Positions 24,526 to 32,723 are shown, counted from the stretch's first letter. The stretch is 38,366 nt of DNA from JACKOD01 sp041591635 (GCA_041591635.1 JBFHRO010000002.1:1-38366), one strand, 5' to 3'. Notes: a model not told the origin generated them from the letters alone. Program-made: numbers and translations.

Positions 24526-25119
24526 ATGGATTTACAAGAATCTGTTTACAAATCTCTCTGCAATACCATCGACAACCTGACATATCAGCTGGAGCAACTC
24601 CCCCCCAAACTGGCATGCGCCAGCGAGCTCATGGCCCAAGCCCTGCTGAGCGATCACAAAATACTGATTTGCGGTAATGCAATCACACAGCCTCTATGCG
24701 GTCTTTTCAGCGCCTTTATGATGAATAGGCACGACCACGAGCGCCCAAGCCTGCCCGCCATCAATTTGTGCAGCGACAATCATCTTATTTCTGCTATCGC
24801 CAAAGATACGCATTACAATGATGTTTTTTCAAAGCAAATCAGGGCACTGGGAAACAAAGGCGATCTGCTCCTGGCACTTTCAGTCGATGGCAACTGTGCG
24901 AGCATTATTCAGGCAGTGCAAGCAGCCCATGAACAGGAAATGCATGTCATCGCCGTTTGTGGTGGCAGCGAAGGCAACATCAGCTCGCTGTTAAGCGGAG
25001 CAGACATTGAACTGAAAACTGGCAGCAAAAACGCCGCCAGGGTACTGGAAGGGCAACTGGTCATTCTAAACACGTTAACATCACTGATCGACCAACAAAT
25101 ATTTGGCTTTAGTATCTAA
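24526..25119 (+). CDS. diaA: SIS-domain protein of the DiaA/GmhA group with altered phosphosugar motifs
   Basis: This 197-residue SIS-domain protein aligns over its length with E. coli DiaA, which binds DnaA and stimulates initiation of replication. Shared landmarks are the ERPSLPAI stretch near residue 73, KQIRALGNKGDLLLALS near 103, and the C-terminal helix with LEGQLVILNTLTSLID. The two phosphate-binding loops are changed. The usual GNG(G/T)SA is GNAITQ (about residues 50-55), and the usual SxSGNS is SVDGNC. It is therefore unlikely to act as a phosphoheptose isomerase. A DiaA-like structural role is the better guess. It is in the expected position after yraN. No BON-domain lipoprotein gene (yraP) follows it, and it converges with sspB. 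Confidence 0.8.
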   Translation: MDLQESVYKSLCNTIDNLTYQLEQLPPKLACASELMAQALLSDHKILICGNAITQPLCGLFSAFMMNRHDHERPSLPAINLCSDNHLISAIAKDTHYNDVFSKQIRALGNKGDLLLALSVDGNCASIIQAVQAAHEQEMHVIAVCGGSEGNISSLLSGADIELKTGSKNAARVLEGQLVILNTLTSLIDQQIFGFSI

Positions 25120-25133
25120 AGCCACCAAGGCTG

Positions 25134-25538
25134 CTACTTGACCAATTTCAACGATGGCTTGTCAGATTTGGCTTTCTCACCATCGCCCTTGGGTGTTCGA
25201 TCTCGCTCCTGGGGCGGTGTTGGGGCACCGGGCTCTGCTCCAAAAACCATGCCCTGACCATTTTCCTTGGCATAAATGGCCATAATTGCCGCCATAGGGA
25301 CAAAAACCTGCATCGGCACACCGCCAAACCGTGCGTTGAATTCGAGAAAGTCGTTTTCTATGCTAATTCCACGCACTGCTGAAGGGCTAATATTGAGTAC
25401 GATTTGTCCGTTGGTGACAAAGTCATGGGGAACCTGCACACCTTGAATGCCTGCATCAACTACAACATAAGGCGTCATCCCGTTATCCAATATCCAGTCA
25501 TTTAAAGCTCGAACCAGATATGGGCGGCTTGGCTTCAT
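25134..25538 (-). CDS. sspB: ClpXP protease specificity-enhancing factor SspB
   Basis: SspB is the adaptor that delivers ssrA-tagged proteins to the ClpXP protease. The 134-residue protein has the compact substrate-binding domain in residues 1-100, starting MKPSRPYLVRALNDWILDNG and including the FNARFGGVPMQVFVPMAAIMAIYA core. A flexible, proline- and lysine-rich linker follows. The last residues, LKLVK, match the short C-terminal ClpX-binding tail (LRVVK in E. coli). The start ATG is preceded by a G-rich ribosome binding site. sspA lies 128 bases upstream on the same strand. Confidence 0.95.
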   Translation of the reverse strand: MKPSRPYLVRALNDWILDNGMTPYVVVDAGIQGVQVPHDFVTNGQIVLNISPSAVRGISIENDFLEFNARFGGVPMQVFVPMAAIMAIYAKENGQGMVFGAEPGAPTPPQERDRTPKGDGEKAKSDKPSLKLVK

Positions 25539-25666
25539 TTCAGCACCCCCAAAAAAACCAGTGGATTACAAACAAACGCATTCAACGAGAAAACCAATCA
25601 GAATCAGATATCTCTGTCCTCTCCATCACAAAGAGTGGGCAGAGACATCACAATCAACGCTCGAGA

Positions 25667-26296
25667 TCAGCAATACATGTCGTTTTCTTTTTCTGACAAG
25701 CTTGCCTTGAAGGATTCCCGCGCAAACATGCGATCCATATATTTTTTGATCGGCTTGGCCTGCTTGTCAGTCAGTTCAATACCCATCAACGGCAAACGCC
25801 ATAACAAGGGAACGACCACACAATCGACAATGGTAAACTCGTCACTCATGAAGAAGGGTTTTTCGGCGAAGATACCCGCTGTCGCCAACAAGCTTTCACG
25901 AAGTTCCTTGCGCGCTTTGTCTGCCGCCGGCGTATCCTTTTCGCCCAGAATAATATCCGCGAGTGAACACCAGTCCCGCTCAATGCGATAAATCATCAGC
26001 CGGCTCGTTGCGCGGGCAACGGGATATACAGGCAACAATGGTGGATGCGGAAATCTCTCGTCAAGATATTCCATCATGATATTGGGCTCGTACAATGCCA
26101 AATCACGGTCAACCAGTGTAGGCAACGTATTGTACGGATTTAATTCAGAAATTTCCTCCGGGATATTATGTGGATCCGTATCTATAACATCTACGGTGAC
26201 GCCTTTCTCTGCCAAAACAATCCTGACTCTGTGGCTATAGTGACTACCACCATCCGAGAAAAAAGTCATCAAAGACCGTTTTGTAACAACACCCAT
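25667..26296 (-). CDS. sspA: Stringent starvation protein A
   Basis: SspA is an RNA-polymerase-associated protein with a glutathione-transferase fold, induced in starvation. The protein is 209 residues (212 in E. coli). The thioredoxin-like N-terminal half contains MTFFSDGGSHYSHRVRIVLAEKG and the cis-proline region YNTLPTLVDRDLALYEPNIMMEYLDERFPHPPL. The helical C-terminal half has PFFMSDEFTIVDCVVVPLLWRLP. GGAG stands 7 bases before the ATG at 26296. It lies downstream of the petABC terminator and upstream of sspB. Confidence 0.96.
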   Translation of the reverse strand: MGVVTKRSLMTFFSDGGSHYSHRVRIVLAEKGVTVDVIDTDPHNIPEEISELNPYNTLPTLVDRDLALYEPNIMMEYLDERFPHPPLLPVYPVARATSRLMIYRIERDWCSLADIILGEKDTPAADKARKELRESLLATAGIFAEKPFFMSDEFTIVDCVVVPLLWRLPLMGIELTDKQAKPIKKYMDRMFARESFKASLSEKENDMYC

Positions 26297-26363
26297 TGCA
26301 TTACTCCAAACAAATCAATTCGATTATTTCCGTTTTACTACTGCCACAATCAACCGACATTAA

Positions 26364-26401
26364 ACAAAAAATCCAGCGCAGAGAACCACTCAACGCTGGA
26401 T
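26364..26401 (-). terminator. Rho-independent terminator of the petABC operon
   Basis: An 8-bp perfect stem (ATCCAGCG with CGCTGGAT, 26394-26401 and 26371-26378) with a 15-base loop is followed on the minus strand by six T residues (26365-26370). It starts 30 bases after the petC stop and separates the bc1 operon from sspA. Confidence 0.85.
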
Positions 26402-26430
26402 AATTTCAGTGCTGAAGTATACAACACTTA

Positions 26431-27186
26431 TCAGTGAACGTCTTTCCAGTACTCCCGATTCAGGAAATAAACGAAAATCGAGAGGAAGGCCAAAAATAAC
26501 AGCACATAAGTGCCTATTCGCTCGCTATCAACACGCGAAGGCTCTGCGACGTAAACCATGAAATTGACCAGATCGTAAATCACCTCGTCGTACTGCGCTT
26601 TCGACAACGACCCCTGCTTCGCATATTCTTCGCAACCGCCAGAGGAAATGATGCGCCCACTTATGGGATCAACTTTCTTTTCCACGCCAGCGGCGGGTGC
26701 GTGCGCACACAGACCCTGCAGACCAGCAAGCACATGTGGCATGCCGACATCCTTGAACACGCTGTTATTCACACCGTACGGCCGTGACTCGTCGACATAA
26801 AAGCCGCGCAAATAAGTATACAACCAGTCAGCACCTCTGAGACGACCTTCAAGCGTCAGATCAGGAGGTGGATTGCCAAACCAGTTCTTGGCATCCGCTG
26901 CCGGCATCGCGATATGCATCAGCTCACCTATCTTGGCATCACCGAAAATAAGGTTCTCCTCATATACGCTATTGGGAATACCGAGATCATGTGCGATGCG
27001 CTCGTATCGTGAATACTGCAGCGAATGGCATCCCATGCAGTAGTTCGTATAAAGCGCCACGCCGCGCTGAAGCGATTCTTTGTCATGCAGGTCAGGCTTC
27101 ATATGGTCCAGAGGCACGCCCCCGCCAGCCGCGTGACAAACCACCGGCAACAAGATTGCCAATACATAAGTAATTAGTCTTTTCAT
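26431..27186 (-). CDS. petC: Cytochrome c1 subunit of the cytochrome bc1 complex
   Basis: Cytochrome c1 carries electrons from the Rieske protein to a soluble cytochrome c. The protein is 251 residues. It has an N-terminal signal peptide of about 19 residues (cleavage near CHA-A), the haem c site CMGCH at residues 50-54, a likely axial-ligand region around DVGMPHVL at 146-153, and a C-terminal membrane anchor at about 226-244 (YVLLFLAFLSIFVYFL). This is the short beta/gammaproteobacterial form. The ATG shares one base with the stop of petB, and a strong terminator follows the stop. Confidence 0.96.
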   Translation of the reverse strand: MKRLITYVLAILLPVVCHAAGGGVPLDHMKPDLHDKESLQRGVALYTNYCMGCHSLQYSRYERIAHDLGIPNSVYEENLIFGDAKIGELMHIAMPAADAKNWFGNPPPDLTLEGRLRGADWLYTYLRGFYVDESRPYGVNNSVFKDVGMPHVLAGLQGLCAHAPAAGVEKKVDPISGRIISSGGCEEYAKQGSLSKAQYDEVIYDLVNFMVYVAEPSRVDSERIGTYVLLFLAFLSIFVYFLNREYWKDVH

Positions 27187-28418
27187 CAGCCTGTCACCCT
27201 TTCCGGAACTGGTTTGGTCTTATCTATCTTGCTAAACCATGGCATCAAGATGAAGTAGGCGAAGTAAATCGCAGTAGTCACCTGCGCCAGCGCCGTGCGT
27301 CCGGGCGTTGATGGTATAGCTCCCAAATAGCCAAGTGTGAGGAAGGAAATTACAAACAATGCGAGGGCAAGCTTGCTTATCCAACCCTTGTAACGAATAG
27401 ACTTCACAGGACTTCTGTCAAGCCAAGGCAGCACAAACAGAATCGCAATCGCCGCCCCCATTACCACAACACCCCAGAATTTTGCAGGCAACCCAAGCAA
27501 GTTAACCGTTACAGCACGTAGCATCGCGTAGAATGGCGTGAAATACCAAACAGGGGCAATGTGTTCCGGTGTTTTCAGCGGGTTTGCCGGCTCAAAGTTG
27601 GGGCGCTCCATGAAGAAGCCTCCCATCTCAGGCATAAAGAACACCACCGCACAAAACACAAACAGGAAGACAACCACAGCAACAAGGTCGTGCACCGTAT
27701 AGTATGGGTGAAAAGGTATGCCATCCAGGGGAATTCCCTTGGCATCCTTGTGCTTCTTGATTTCGATTCCATCGGGATTGTTGGAGCCCACTTCATGCAG
27801 GGCCAGCAAATGCAGAACCACCAGCGCAAGCAGGACGATCGGCAAAGCAACAACATGCAGGGCAAAGAAGCGGTTGAGCGTAATACCTGATATCAGGTAA
27901 TCGCCACGAATCCATAACGCAAGATCCTCACCAATGCCGGGAATTGCACCAAAGAGATTAACGATTACCTGAGCCCCCCAGTATGACATCTGCCCCCAAG
28001 GCAGCAGATAGCCCATAAAAGCCTCGGCCATCAAGCAAAGGTAAATGGTCATACCAAAGATCCAGACCAGCTCACGCGGCTTGCGATACGAGCCATACAT
28101 CAAACCACGGAACATGTGCAGATAAACAACAATAAAAAACGCTGACGCCCCGGTTGAATGCAGATACCGCAACAACCAGCCGTATTCAACGTCTCGCATG
28201 ATGTATTCAACTGAGGCGAACGCGCCTTCAGCCGAAGGGTTGTAGCTCATGGTCAGCCATATACCGGTCACCAATTGGTTCACAAGCACCAGCAACGACA
28301 AGGAGCCAAAGAAATACCACACATTGAAATTCTTCGGTGCGTAGTACTTGCTCATATGCTTTTCGAAGGCCGTCACTACCGGCAAACGGGCATCAATCCA
28401 CTCAACAAGCTTCTGCAT
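27186..28418 (-). CDS. petB: Cytochrome b subunit of the cytochrome bc1 complex
   Basis: Cytochrome b holds the two b-type haems and the quinol oxidation and reduction sites. The protein is 410 residues with eight predicted membrane helices. Haem-binding histidines lie in the second helix (LHSTGASAFFIVVYLHMF) and the fourth (FFALHVVALPIVLL). The Qo-site PEWY motif appears as PVWY (in HIAPVWYFTPFYAML). The valine variant is known in beta- and gammaproteobacteria and is thought to tune quinol oxidation. Start and stop overlap petA and petC by 1 base each, so the three subunits are made from one transcript. Confidence 0.98.
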   Translation of the reverse strand: MQKLVEWIDARLPVVTAFEKHMSKYYAPKNFNVWYFFGSLSLLVLVNQLVTGIWLTMSYNPSAEGAFASVEYIMRDVEYGWLLRYLHSTGASAFFIVVYLHMFRGLMYGSYRKPRELVWIFGMTIYLCLMAEAFMGYLLPWGQMSYWGAQVIVNLFGAIPGIGEDLALWIRGDYLISGITLNRFFALHVVALPIVLLALVVLHLLALHEVGSNNPDGIEIKKHKDAKGIPLDGIPFHPYYTVHDLVAVVVFLFVFCAVVFFMPEMGGFFMERPNFEPANPLKTPEHIAPVWYFTPFYAMLRAVTVNLLGLPAKFWGVVVMGAAIAILFVLPWLDRSPVKSIRYKGWISKLALALFVISFLTLGYLGAIPSTPGRTALAQVTTAIYFAYFILMPWFSKIDKTKPVPERVTG

Positions 28419-29011
28419 CAGACAGCCCCCTCATCAACACCGACAATAACCATTGAATCATCCAAATACTTGTGGGGAGGAACTTCCAGATTCAAGGGCG
28501 CCGGGACATTCTTGTAAACACGGCCAGCAAGGTCAAACTTGGAACCGTGACAGGGACAGAAAAATCCACCCAGCCAGTCAGCGCCGAGGTCTTCTGCAGC
28601 CACATCCGGACGAAACTTTGGTGAACAACCAAGATGCGTACAAATACCTACCAAGATTGCGTATTCAGGTTTGGAAGCCCTGTACACACCCTTTATGTAT
28701 TCTGGCTGCTGGGCTTCAGATGACTGAGGATCCTGAACCACATCACTGAGCTTATCGATCGTCGCCAGCATTTCGGGCGTACGACGAATAATCCACACAG
28801 GTTTGCCTCGCCATTCCACTGTCATCTGCTGCCCAGGTTCGAGCTTGCTTATATTGACCTTGACTGGCGCACCTGCCGCCTTTGCTTTTGCACTTGGATT
28901 CCACGAAGCCACGAACGGTATCGCGGCACCTACTACACCAACCCCACCGACAACCGACGTAGCACCAACAAGAAATCGGCGTCGACCGGCATTCACGTCG
29001 CCATGGCTCAT
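28418..29011 (-). CDS. petA: Rieske iron-sulfur subunit of the cytochrome bc1 complex
   Basis: The Rieske subunit carries a 2Fe-2S cluster and oxidises ubiquinol at the Qo site. The start ATG at 29011 is chosen because GGGAGAG stands 6 bases upstream; the open frame continues 19 codons further but that part is not conserved. This gives 197 residues with a Tat-type signal-anchor (GRRRFLVGAT, then a hydrophobic stretch to about residue 36), as expected for a cluster-bearing protein folded before export. Cluster ligands are in CTHLGC (C124, H126; C129 is a disulfide cysteine) and CPCHG (C152, H155; C154 is the disulfide partner). It is the first gene of petABC. Confidence 0.97.
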   Translation of the reverse strand: MSHGDVNAGRRRFLVGATSVVGGVGVVGAAIPFVASWNPSAKAKAAGAPVKVNISKLEPGQQMTVEWRGKPVWIIRRTPEMLATIDKLSDVVQDPQSSEAQQPEYIKGVYRASKPEYAILVGICTHLGCSPKFRPDVAAEDLGADWLGGFFCPCHGSKFDLAGRVYKNVPAPLNLEVPPHKYLDDSMVIVGVDEGAV

Positions 29012-29103
29012 ATCTGACTCTCCCATCAAGCTGTTGACAATAAGTTCCTGCTTGAAACATACCACCAACAGGGTTTACTACCTACAAAGTAAAGGCCGCG
29101 ACG

Positions 29104-29132
29104 ATAGTAATAAAATCACTACCGTCCTTCAA
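29104..29132 (-). promoter_or_regulatory. Candidate promoter of petABC with an overlapping inverted repeat
   Basis: On the minus strand TTGAAG (29127-29132) and TACTAT (29104-29109) are 17 bases apart and lead to a leader of about 85 bases. An imperfect 21-bp inverted repeat (29103-29123; 7 of 9 positions paired around AAA) overlaps the -10 box and the spacer, as a repressor or activator operator would. No regulator can be named from the sequence. Confidence 0.6.
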
Positions 29133-29183
29133 GAAATTTGCCTTTCAATTACTCAGAAATGCACGAAACGACCATTCACAATG

Positions 29184-29216
29184 AAAAACGCCCAAGGATA
29201 TGCCTCGGGCGTTTTT
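29184..29216 (-). terminator. Rho-independent terminator after rpsI
   Basis: A long hairpin (AACGCCCAAGG at 29187-29197 with CCTCGGGCGTT at 29203-29213) has A runs on one side and T runs on the other, so it can work in both directions. Read on the minus strand it ends the rplM-rpsI transcript about 25 bases after the rpsI stop and insulates petABC. Confidence 0.88.
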
Positions 29217-29238
29217 GCAATATTCAGCAGCCGAACAA

Positions 29239-29631
29239 TTAGCGCTTCGAGTACTGAGGGCGACGACGGGCTTTGCGCAAACCAACCTTCTTACGCTCAA
29301 CCTCACGCGAATCGCGCGTGACCCAGCCAGCCTTGCGCAAGGCCGGACGCAGGGTTTCGTCATACTCCATCAATGCACGTGTAATACCGTGACGAATGGC
29401 ACCCGCCTGTCCGGTAGTTCCACCACCTACAACCGTAACCTTCACGTCCAGCTTCTGCGCCAACTCTACCAACTCAAGCGGTTGACGAACAACCATCCGG
29501 GCAGTTTCCCGACCAAAGAACTGATCCAGTGAGCGACCATTTACTTCGATCTGACCTGTACCTGATTTGATAAAAACACGCGCAGTCGAGGTTTTGCGAC
29601 GACCTGTACCGTAATTATATGTTGCCGACAT
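29239..29631 (-). CDS. rpsI: 30S ribosomal protein S9
   Basis: S9 is a small-subunit head protein whose C-terminal tail reaches the P-site tRNA. The protein is 130 residues, the E. coli length. It opens YNYGTGRRKTSTARVF, has the central GGTTGQAGAIRHGITRALM motif, and ends with the basic tail RKARRRPQYSKR that contacts tRNA. It lies 12 bases after rplM in the standard rplM-rpsI operon. Confidence 0.99.
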   Translation of the reverse strand: MSATYNYGTGRRKTSTARVFIKSGTGQIEVNGRSLDQFFGRETARMVVRQPLELVELAQKLDVKVTVVGGGTTGQAGAIRHGITRALMEYDETLRPALRKAGWVTRDSREVERKKVGLRKARRRPQYSKR

Positions 29632-29643
29632 AATCGCCTTCCC

Positions 29644-30072
29644 TTAAATATCCAGTTGCTGAGGCTGCTGTGCAGTATGCGGATGCTCTTTCCCCGCATA
29701 GATCTTGAGCTTCTTGAGCATAGCACGACCCAAAGGACCCTTGGGCATCATGCCTTTTACTGCTGTCTCAAGTACACGCTCAGGTGCACGCTCAATCAAC
29801 TTCTCAAACGAGAAAGTCTTCAATCCGCCAATATAGCCAGTGTGGTGATGATAAAGCTTTTCTTTAGCCTTATTACCTGTCACATGTATTTTTTCCGCGT
29901 TAACCACGACGATATAATCGCCCGTGTCAACATGAGGTGTATATTCGGGTTTATGCTTGCCCCTCAGGCGACGGGCAATCTCGGTCGACAAACGACCAAG
30001 GGTCTTGCCTTCAGCATTAACTATATACCAGTCGCGTTTTACCTCGGCTGGTTTTGCACTCAACGTTTTCAT
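29644..30072 (-). CDS. rplM: 50S ribosomal protein L13
   Basis: L13 is an early-assembling large-subunit protein. The protein is 142 residues, as in E. coli. It has the opening AKPAEVKRDWYIVNAEGKTLGRLSTE, the stretch GDYIVVVNAEKIHVTGNK, and the end LGRAMLKKLKIYAGKEHPHTAQQP. In E. coli, L13 represses its own operon by binding its mRNA leader; a long hairpin in the leader here (30155-30200) is a candidate for the same role. A purine-rich AAAGG site precedes the ATG. Confidence 0.99.
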   Translation of the reverse strand: MKTLSAKPAEVKRDWYIVNAEGKTLGRLSTEIARRLRGKHKPEYTPHVDTGDYIVVVNAEKIHVTGNKAKEKLYHHHTGYIGGLKTFSFEKLIERAPERVLETAVKGMMPKGPLGRAMLKKLKIYAGKEHPHTAQQPQQLDI

Positions 30073-30154
30073 TTCATCCCGCCTTTAAAAGCAAAAGGTC
30101 TTTCGTATTTAATTGGTTCGACGAAAGTCGCTCAAGATTACTGCCAACACACAC

Positions 30155-30200
30155 GTTTGCCAGCTTCAGGAACGGGGCAGTCCTTTACAAGCCAGCAAAC
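30155..30200 (-). promoter_or_regulatory. Structured leader of the rplM-rpsI mRNA (possible L13 autoregulatory element)
   Basis: In the mRNA, GUUUGC-UG-GCUU (complement of 30189-30200) pairs with AAGC-UG-GCAAAC (complement of 30155-30166). This gives a 12-position stem with only a two-base symmetric internal mismatch. The 22-base apical part can form a further short stem (AGGA with UCCU). The hairpin lies between the promoter -10 and the rplM start, about 80 bases before the start codon. Its role is inferred from the known leader autoregulation of E. coli rplM. Confidence 0.55.
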
Positions 30201-30210
30201 AGGGGCGCAG

Positions 30211-30216
30211 ATTATA
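30211..30216 (-). promoter_or_regulatory. -10 box of the rplM promoter with GC-rich discriminator
   Basis: A perfect TATAAT on the minus strand is followed by CTGCGCCCC. A GC-rich discriminator after a good -10 box is typical of ribosomal promoters under stringent control. The -35 region is poorly matched, with several TTG-containing options. Confidence 0.6.
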
Positions 30217-30258
30217 AAACAACAAAGGAACAAATTGCCATTACTAATTTTCTGAAAG

Positions 30259-31056
30259 TTAACACTCTGCCCCGGCTTGTGAAAACGCGGTCAAACCAAA
30301 CAAGGCAACCGCATTTGCCAGAAGAGCCGTTGCTACAAGATCACACCCCTCCTCACGCACATCGCAGAGCGCGTTAAAAACGGGTTCCAGACTCAACGGT
30401 GTATTCTCCCCTTTCGCCATCCCCGGCAAAGGCATATCAGGGCTATCGGTTTCAATGATCAGCGAACTCAGCGGCAAGGTGGCGACGATGTTGCGAAGCG
30501 CAGAGCCTCGTGGCCAGCAAATAGCGCCACCGATGCCGAGCTTGAGACCCAGATCCAGAAACCGCCAAGCCTGCTGCGAGGATCCGGTAAACCCATGAAT
30601 CAAACCACCCTTGAGCGAGGGATACTTGCGCAAAACCGACCAGACTACGTCATAAGTACGGTAAGCATGAACAACCACCGGAAGCCTCCAGTGCACAGCA
30701 ATCTCGACTTGCCGTACAAAAAGTTCGCGCTGCAATTGCGCATCACCCATGCCCGCATGCAATCCGATCTCGCCTATCGCCACCACATCATCACGCCCAC
30801 CCAGGGTCTTGAACATGGCATCATCCGTAGATTGATAGTCATGCAGGAAGCACGGATGAATCCCCATACAGGGATAGACACCCTGATACTGCCCGGCCAG
30901 CAGTGCCACCGACTCCCAGCTACGCCGACTCACCGATGGCACCACAAAACCACCGATACCCGCTTTCCGACAGGCTGCAACCAGCTGATTCAAGGCTGTA
31001 GCCCCTATCCTGGCGCCAATCAGGTCCAGATGACAGTGCCCATCTATCCAGCGCAT
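30259..31056 (-). CDS. yjjV: TatD family metal-dependent hydrolase, YjjV type
   Basis: This is a TIM-barrel metal-dependent hydrolase or DNase-like protein of the TatD family, closest in motifs to E. coli YjjV. The protein is 265 residues. Metal ligand motifs are HCH at residues 7-9, GEIGL (with the bridging glutamate), VVVHAYRT, HGFTGS and the late ETDSPDMPLPG with its catalytic aspartate. The aspartate that usually follows GEIGL is a histidine here (GEIGLH). GIGGAICWPRGS matches the YjjV-specific stretch. prfC ends 13 bases upstream, so the two are likely cotranscribed. The substrate of YjjV is not settled. Confidence 0.88.
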   Translation of the reverse strand: MRWIDGHCHLDLIGARIGATALNQLVAACRKAGIGGFVVPSVSRRSWESVALLAGQYQGVYPCMGIHPCFLHDYQSTDDAMFKTLGGRDDVVAIGEIGLHAGMGDAQLQRELFVRQVEIAVHWRLPVVVHAYRTYDVVWSVLRKYPSLKGGLIHGFTGSSQQAWRFLDLGLKLGIGGAICWPRGSALRNIVATLPLSSLIIETDSPDMPLPGMAKGENTPLSLEPVFNALCDVREEGCDLVATALLANAVALFGLTAFSQAGAEC

Positions 31057-31069
31057 ATGGATGCAAGCC

Positions 31070-32662
31070 TCAGGATGTCATGGCATGCTCACGCGTTTTG
31101 CGGAAAATCACTTCGGGATACCGCTCTTGTGTTAACTGAAGATTCACTTGGGTCGGGGCTATGTAAGTCAAGTTATCGCCGCCATCAAGCGCAAGATTGT
31201 CAAAGCACTTATTCTGAAACGCCTCAAGCTTGACCGCATCGGCACAGGAAACCCAGCGAGCCGTTGCCACACTTATCGGCTCATACACAGCTTCAACCTT
31301 GTATTCTGAGCGCAAACGATGCACCACCACATCAAACTGCAAGACACCCACAGCACCAACAATTAGATCGTTGTTTTTCATGGGACGAAACACCTGCACA
31401 GCCCCCTCTTCAGAAAGCTGAATCAATCCCTTTTGCAACTGCTTGGCTTTGAGCGGGTCTTTCAGTCGGATGCGACGAAACAACTCGGGGGCAAAGTTGG
31501 GAATGCCGGTGAAACGAAATACTTCGCCTTCGGTAAAAGTATCTCCTATCTGAATCGTGCCGTGATTGTGCAACCCGATAATATCGCCCGCATAGGCCTC
31601 CTCAGCACGCTCCCGGTCACCTGCCATAAACGTCAGCGCATCGGCAATTCTCACCTCTTTGCCAATGCGCACATGATGCAGCTTCATGCCTTGCTCATAG
31701 CGGCCGGAGCACACACGCAAAAAGGCGATCCTGTCGCGGTGCAACGGATCCATGTTTGCCTGGATCTTAAACACGAAGCCGGAGAACTTTTCTTCTTCCG
31801 GCTGAACAATCCGCACGTCTGTTTTGCGCGGCAAAGGTGCTGGCGCCCACTCGGTCAGCCCGTCCAGCACATGATCCACCCCGAAATTGCCCAGCGCGGT
31901 TCCGAAAAAAACCGGCGTCAAGGCACCTTTCAAAAACAACGCCTGATCGAATTCATGCGATGCACCTTGCAAGAGCTCGACTTCTTCACGAAGCTGGCTC
32001 GCATAGCTTCCCAGCACCGCATCCAACGCCGGGTTGTCTAACCCTTTGACCACGTTCACAGGCTGGATTTCGTGCCCATGACCACTTTGGTAGAGGATGA
32101 CTTCATCGCGCAGAATGTGGTACACCCCCTTGAACTGCTTGCCCATGCCGATGGGCCAGGTGATAGGTGCACAGGCAATTTTCAGAATCCGCTCAACCTC
32201 GTCAAGCAGATCCACAGGATCACGAACATCCCGATCCATTTTGTTCATAAAGGTCACAATCGGCGTATCCCGCAACCGCGTCACTTCCATGAGTTTGACA
32301 GTCCGATCTTCGACACCTTTGGCACAATCAATCACCATCAGACAGGAATCAACGGCAGTAAGGGTACGATAGGTGTCCTCGGAGAAATCTTCGTGACCCG
32401 GCGTGTCGAGCAAATTGACAAGACAATCTCTATACGGAAATTGCATGACTGAGGTGGTAACCGATATTCCACGCTCCTTTTCCATTTCCATCCAGTCGGA
32501 CTTGGCGTGCTGACCAGACTTTTTGCCCTTTACCGTTCCGGCACGCTGAATAGCATTTCCGTATAACAAGACTTTTTCCGTAATTGTGGTTTTACCTGCA
32601 TCCGGGTGGGAAATAATTGCAAAGGTCCGACGAGCATGGATTTCATCAGCAAAAAGCGACAT
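31070..32662 (-). CDS. prfC: Peptide chain release factor 3 (RF3)
   Basis: RF3 is the GTPase that recycles RF1 and RF2 from the ribosome after termination. The ATG at 32662 gives 530 residues (529 in E. coli) opening MSLFADEIHARRTFAIISH; a TTG four codons earlier is less likely. The P-loop SHPDAGKTT, the switch region ERGISVTTS, DTPGHEDF and NKMDRD (the NKxD base-recognition box) are all intact. The following domains include the TPVFFGTALGNFGVD segment. It is followed by the yjjV-like gene and is divergent from the RegB-type kinase gene. Confidence 0.98.
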   Translation of the reverse strand: MSLFADEIHARRTFAIISHPDAGKTTITEKVLLYGNAIQRAGTVKGKKSGQHAKSDWMEMEKERGISVTTSVMQFPYRDCLVNLLDTPGHEDFSEDTYRTLTAVDSCLMVIDCAKGVEDRTVKLMEVTRLRDTPIVTFMNKMDRDVRDPVDLLDEVERILKIACAPITWPIGMGKQFKGVYHILRDEVILYQSGHGHEIQPVNVVKGLDNPALDAVLGSYASQLREEVELLQGASHEFDQALFLKGALTPVFFGTALGNFGVDHVLDGLTEWAPAPLPRKTDVRIVQPEEEKFSGFVFKIQANMDPLHRDRIAFLRVCSGRYEQGMKLHHVRIGKEVRIADALTFMAGDRERAEEAYAGDIIGLHNHGTIQIGDTFTEGEVFRFTGIPNFAPELFRRIRLKDPLKAKQLQKGLIQLSEEGAVQVFRPMKNNDLIVGAVGVLQFDVVVHRLRSEYKVEAVYEPISVATARWVSCADAVKLEAFQNKCFDNLALDGGDNLTYIAPTQVNLQLTQERYPEVIFRKTREHAMTS

Positions 32663-32723
32663 AAGAAGAATCAACCTGACTGGTATTTGCCACCCATCAA
32701 GGGCACAAGACTAAAAACGCCAG

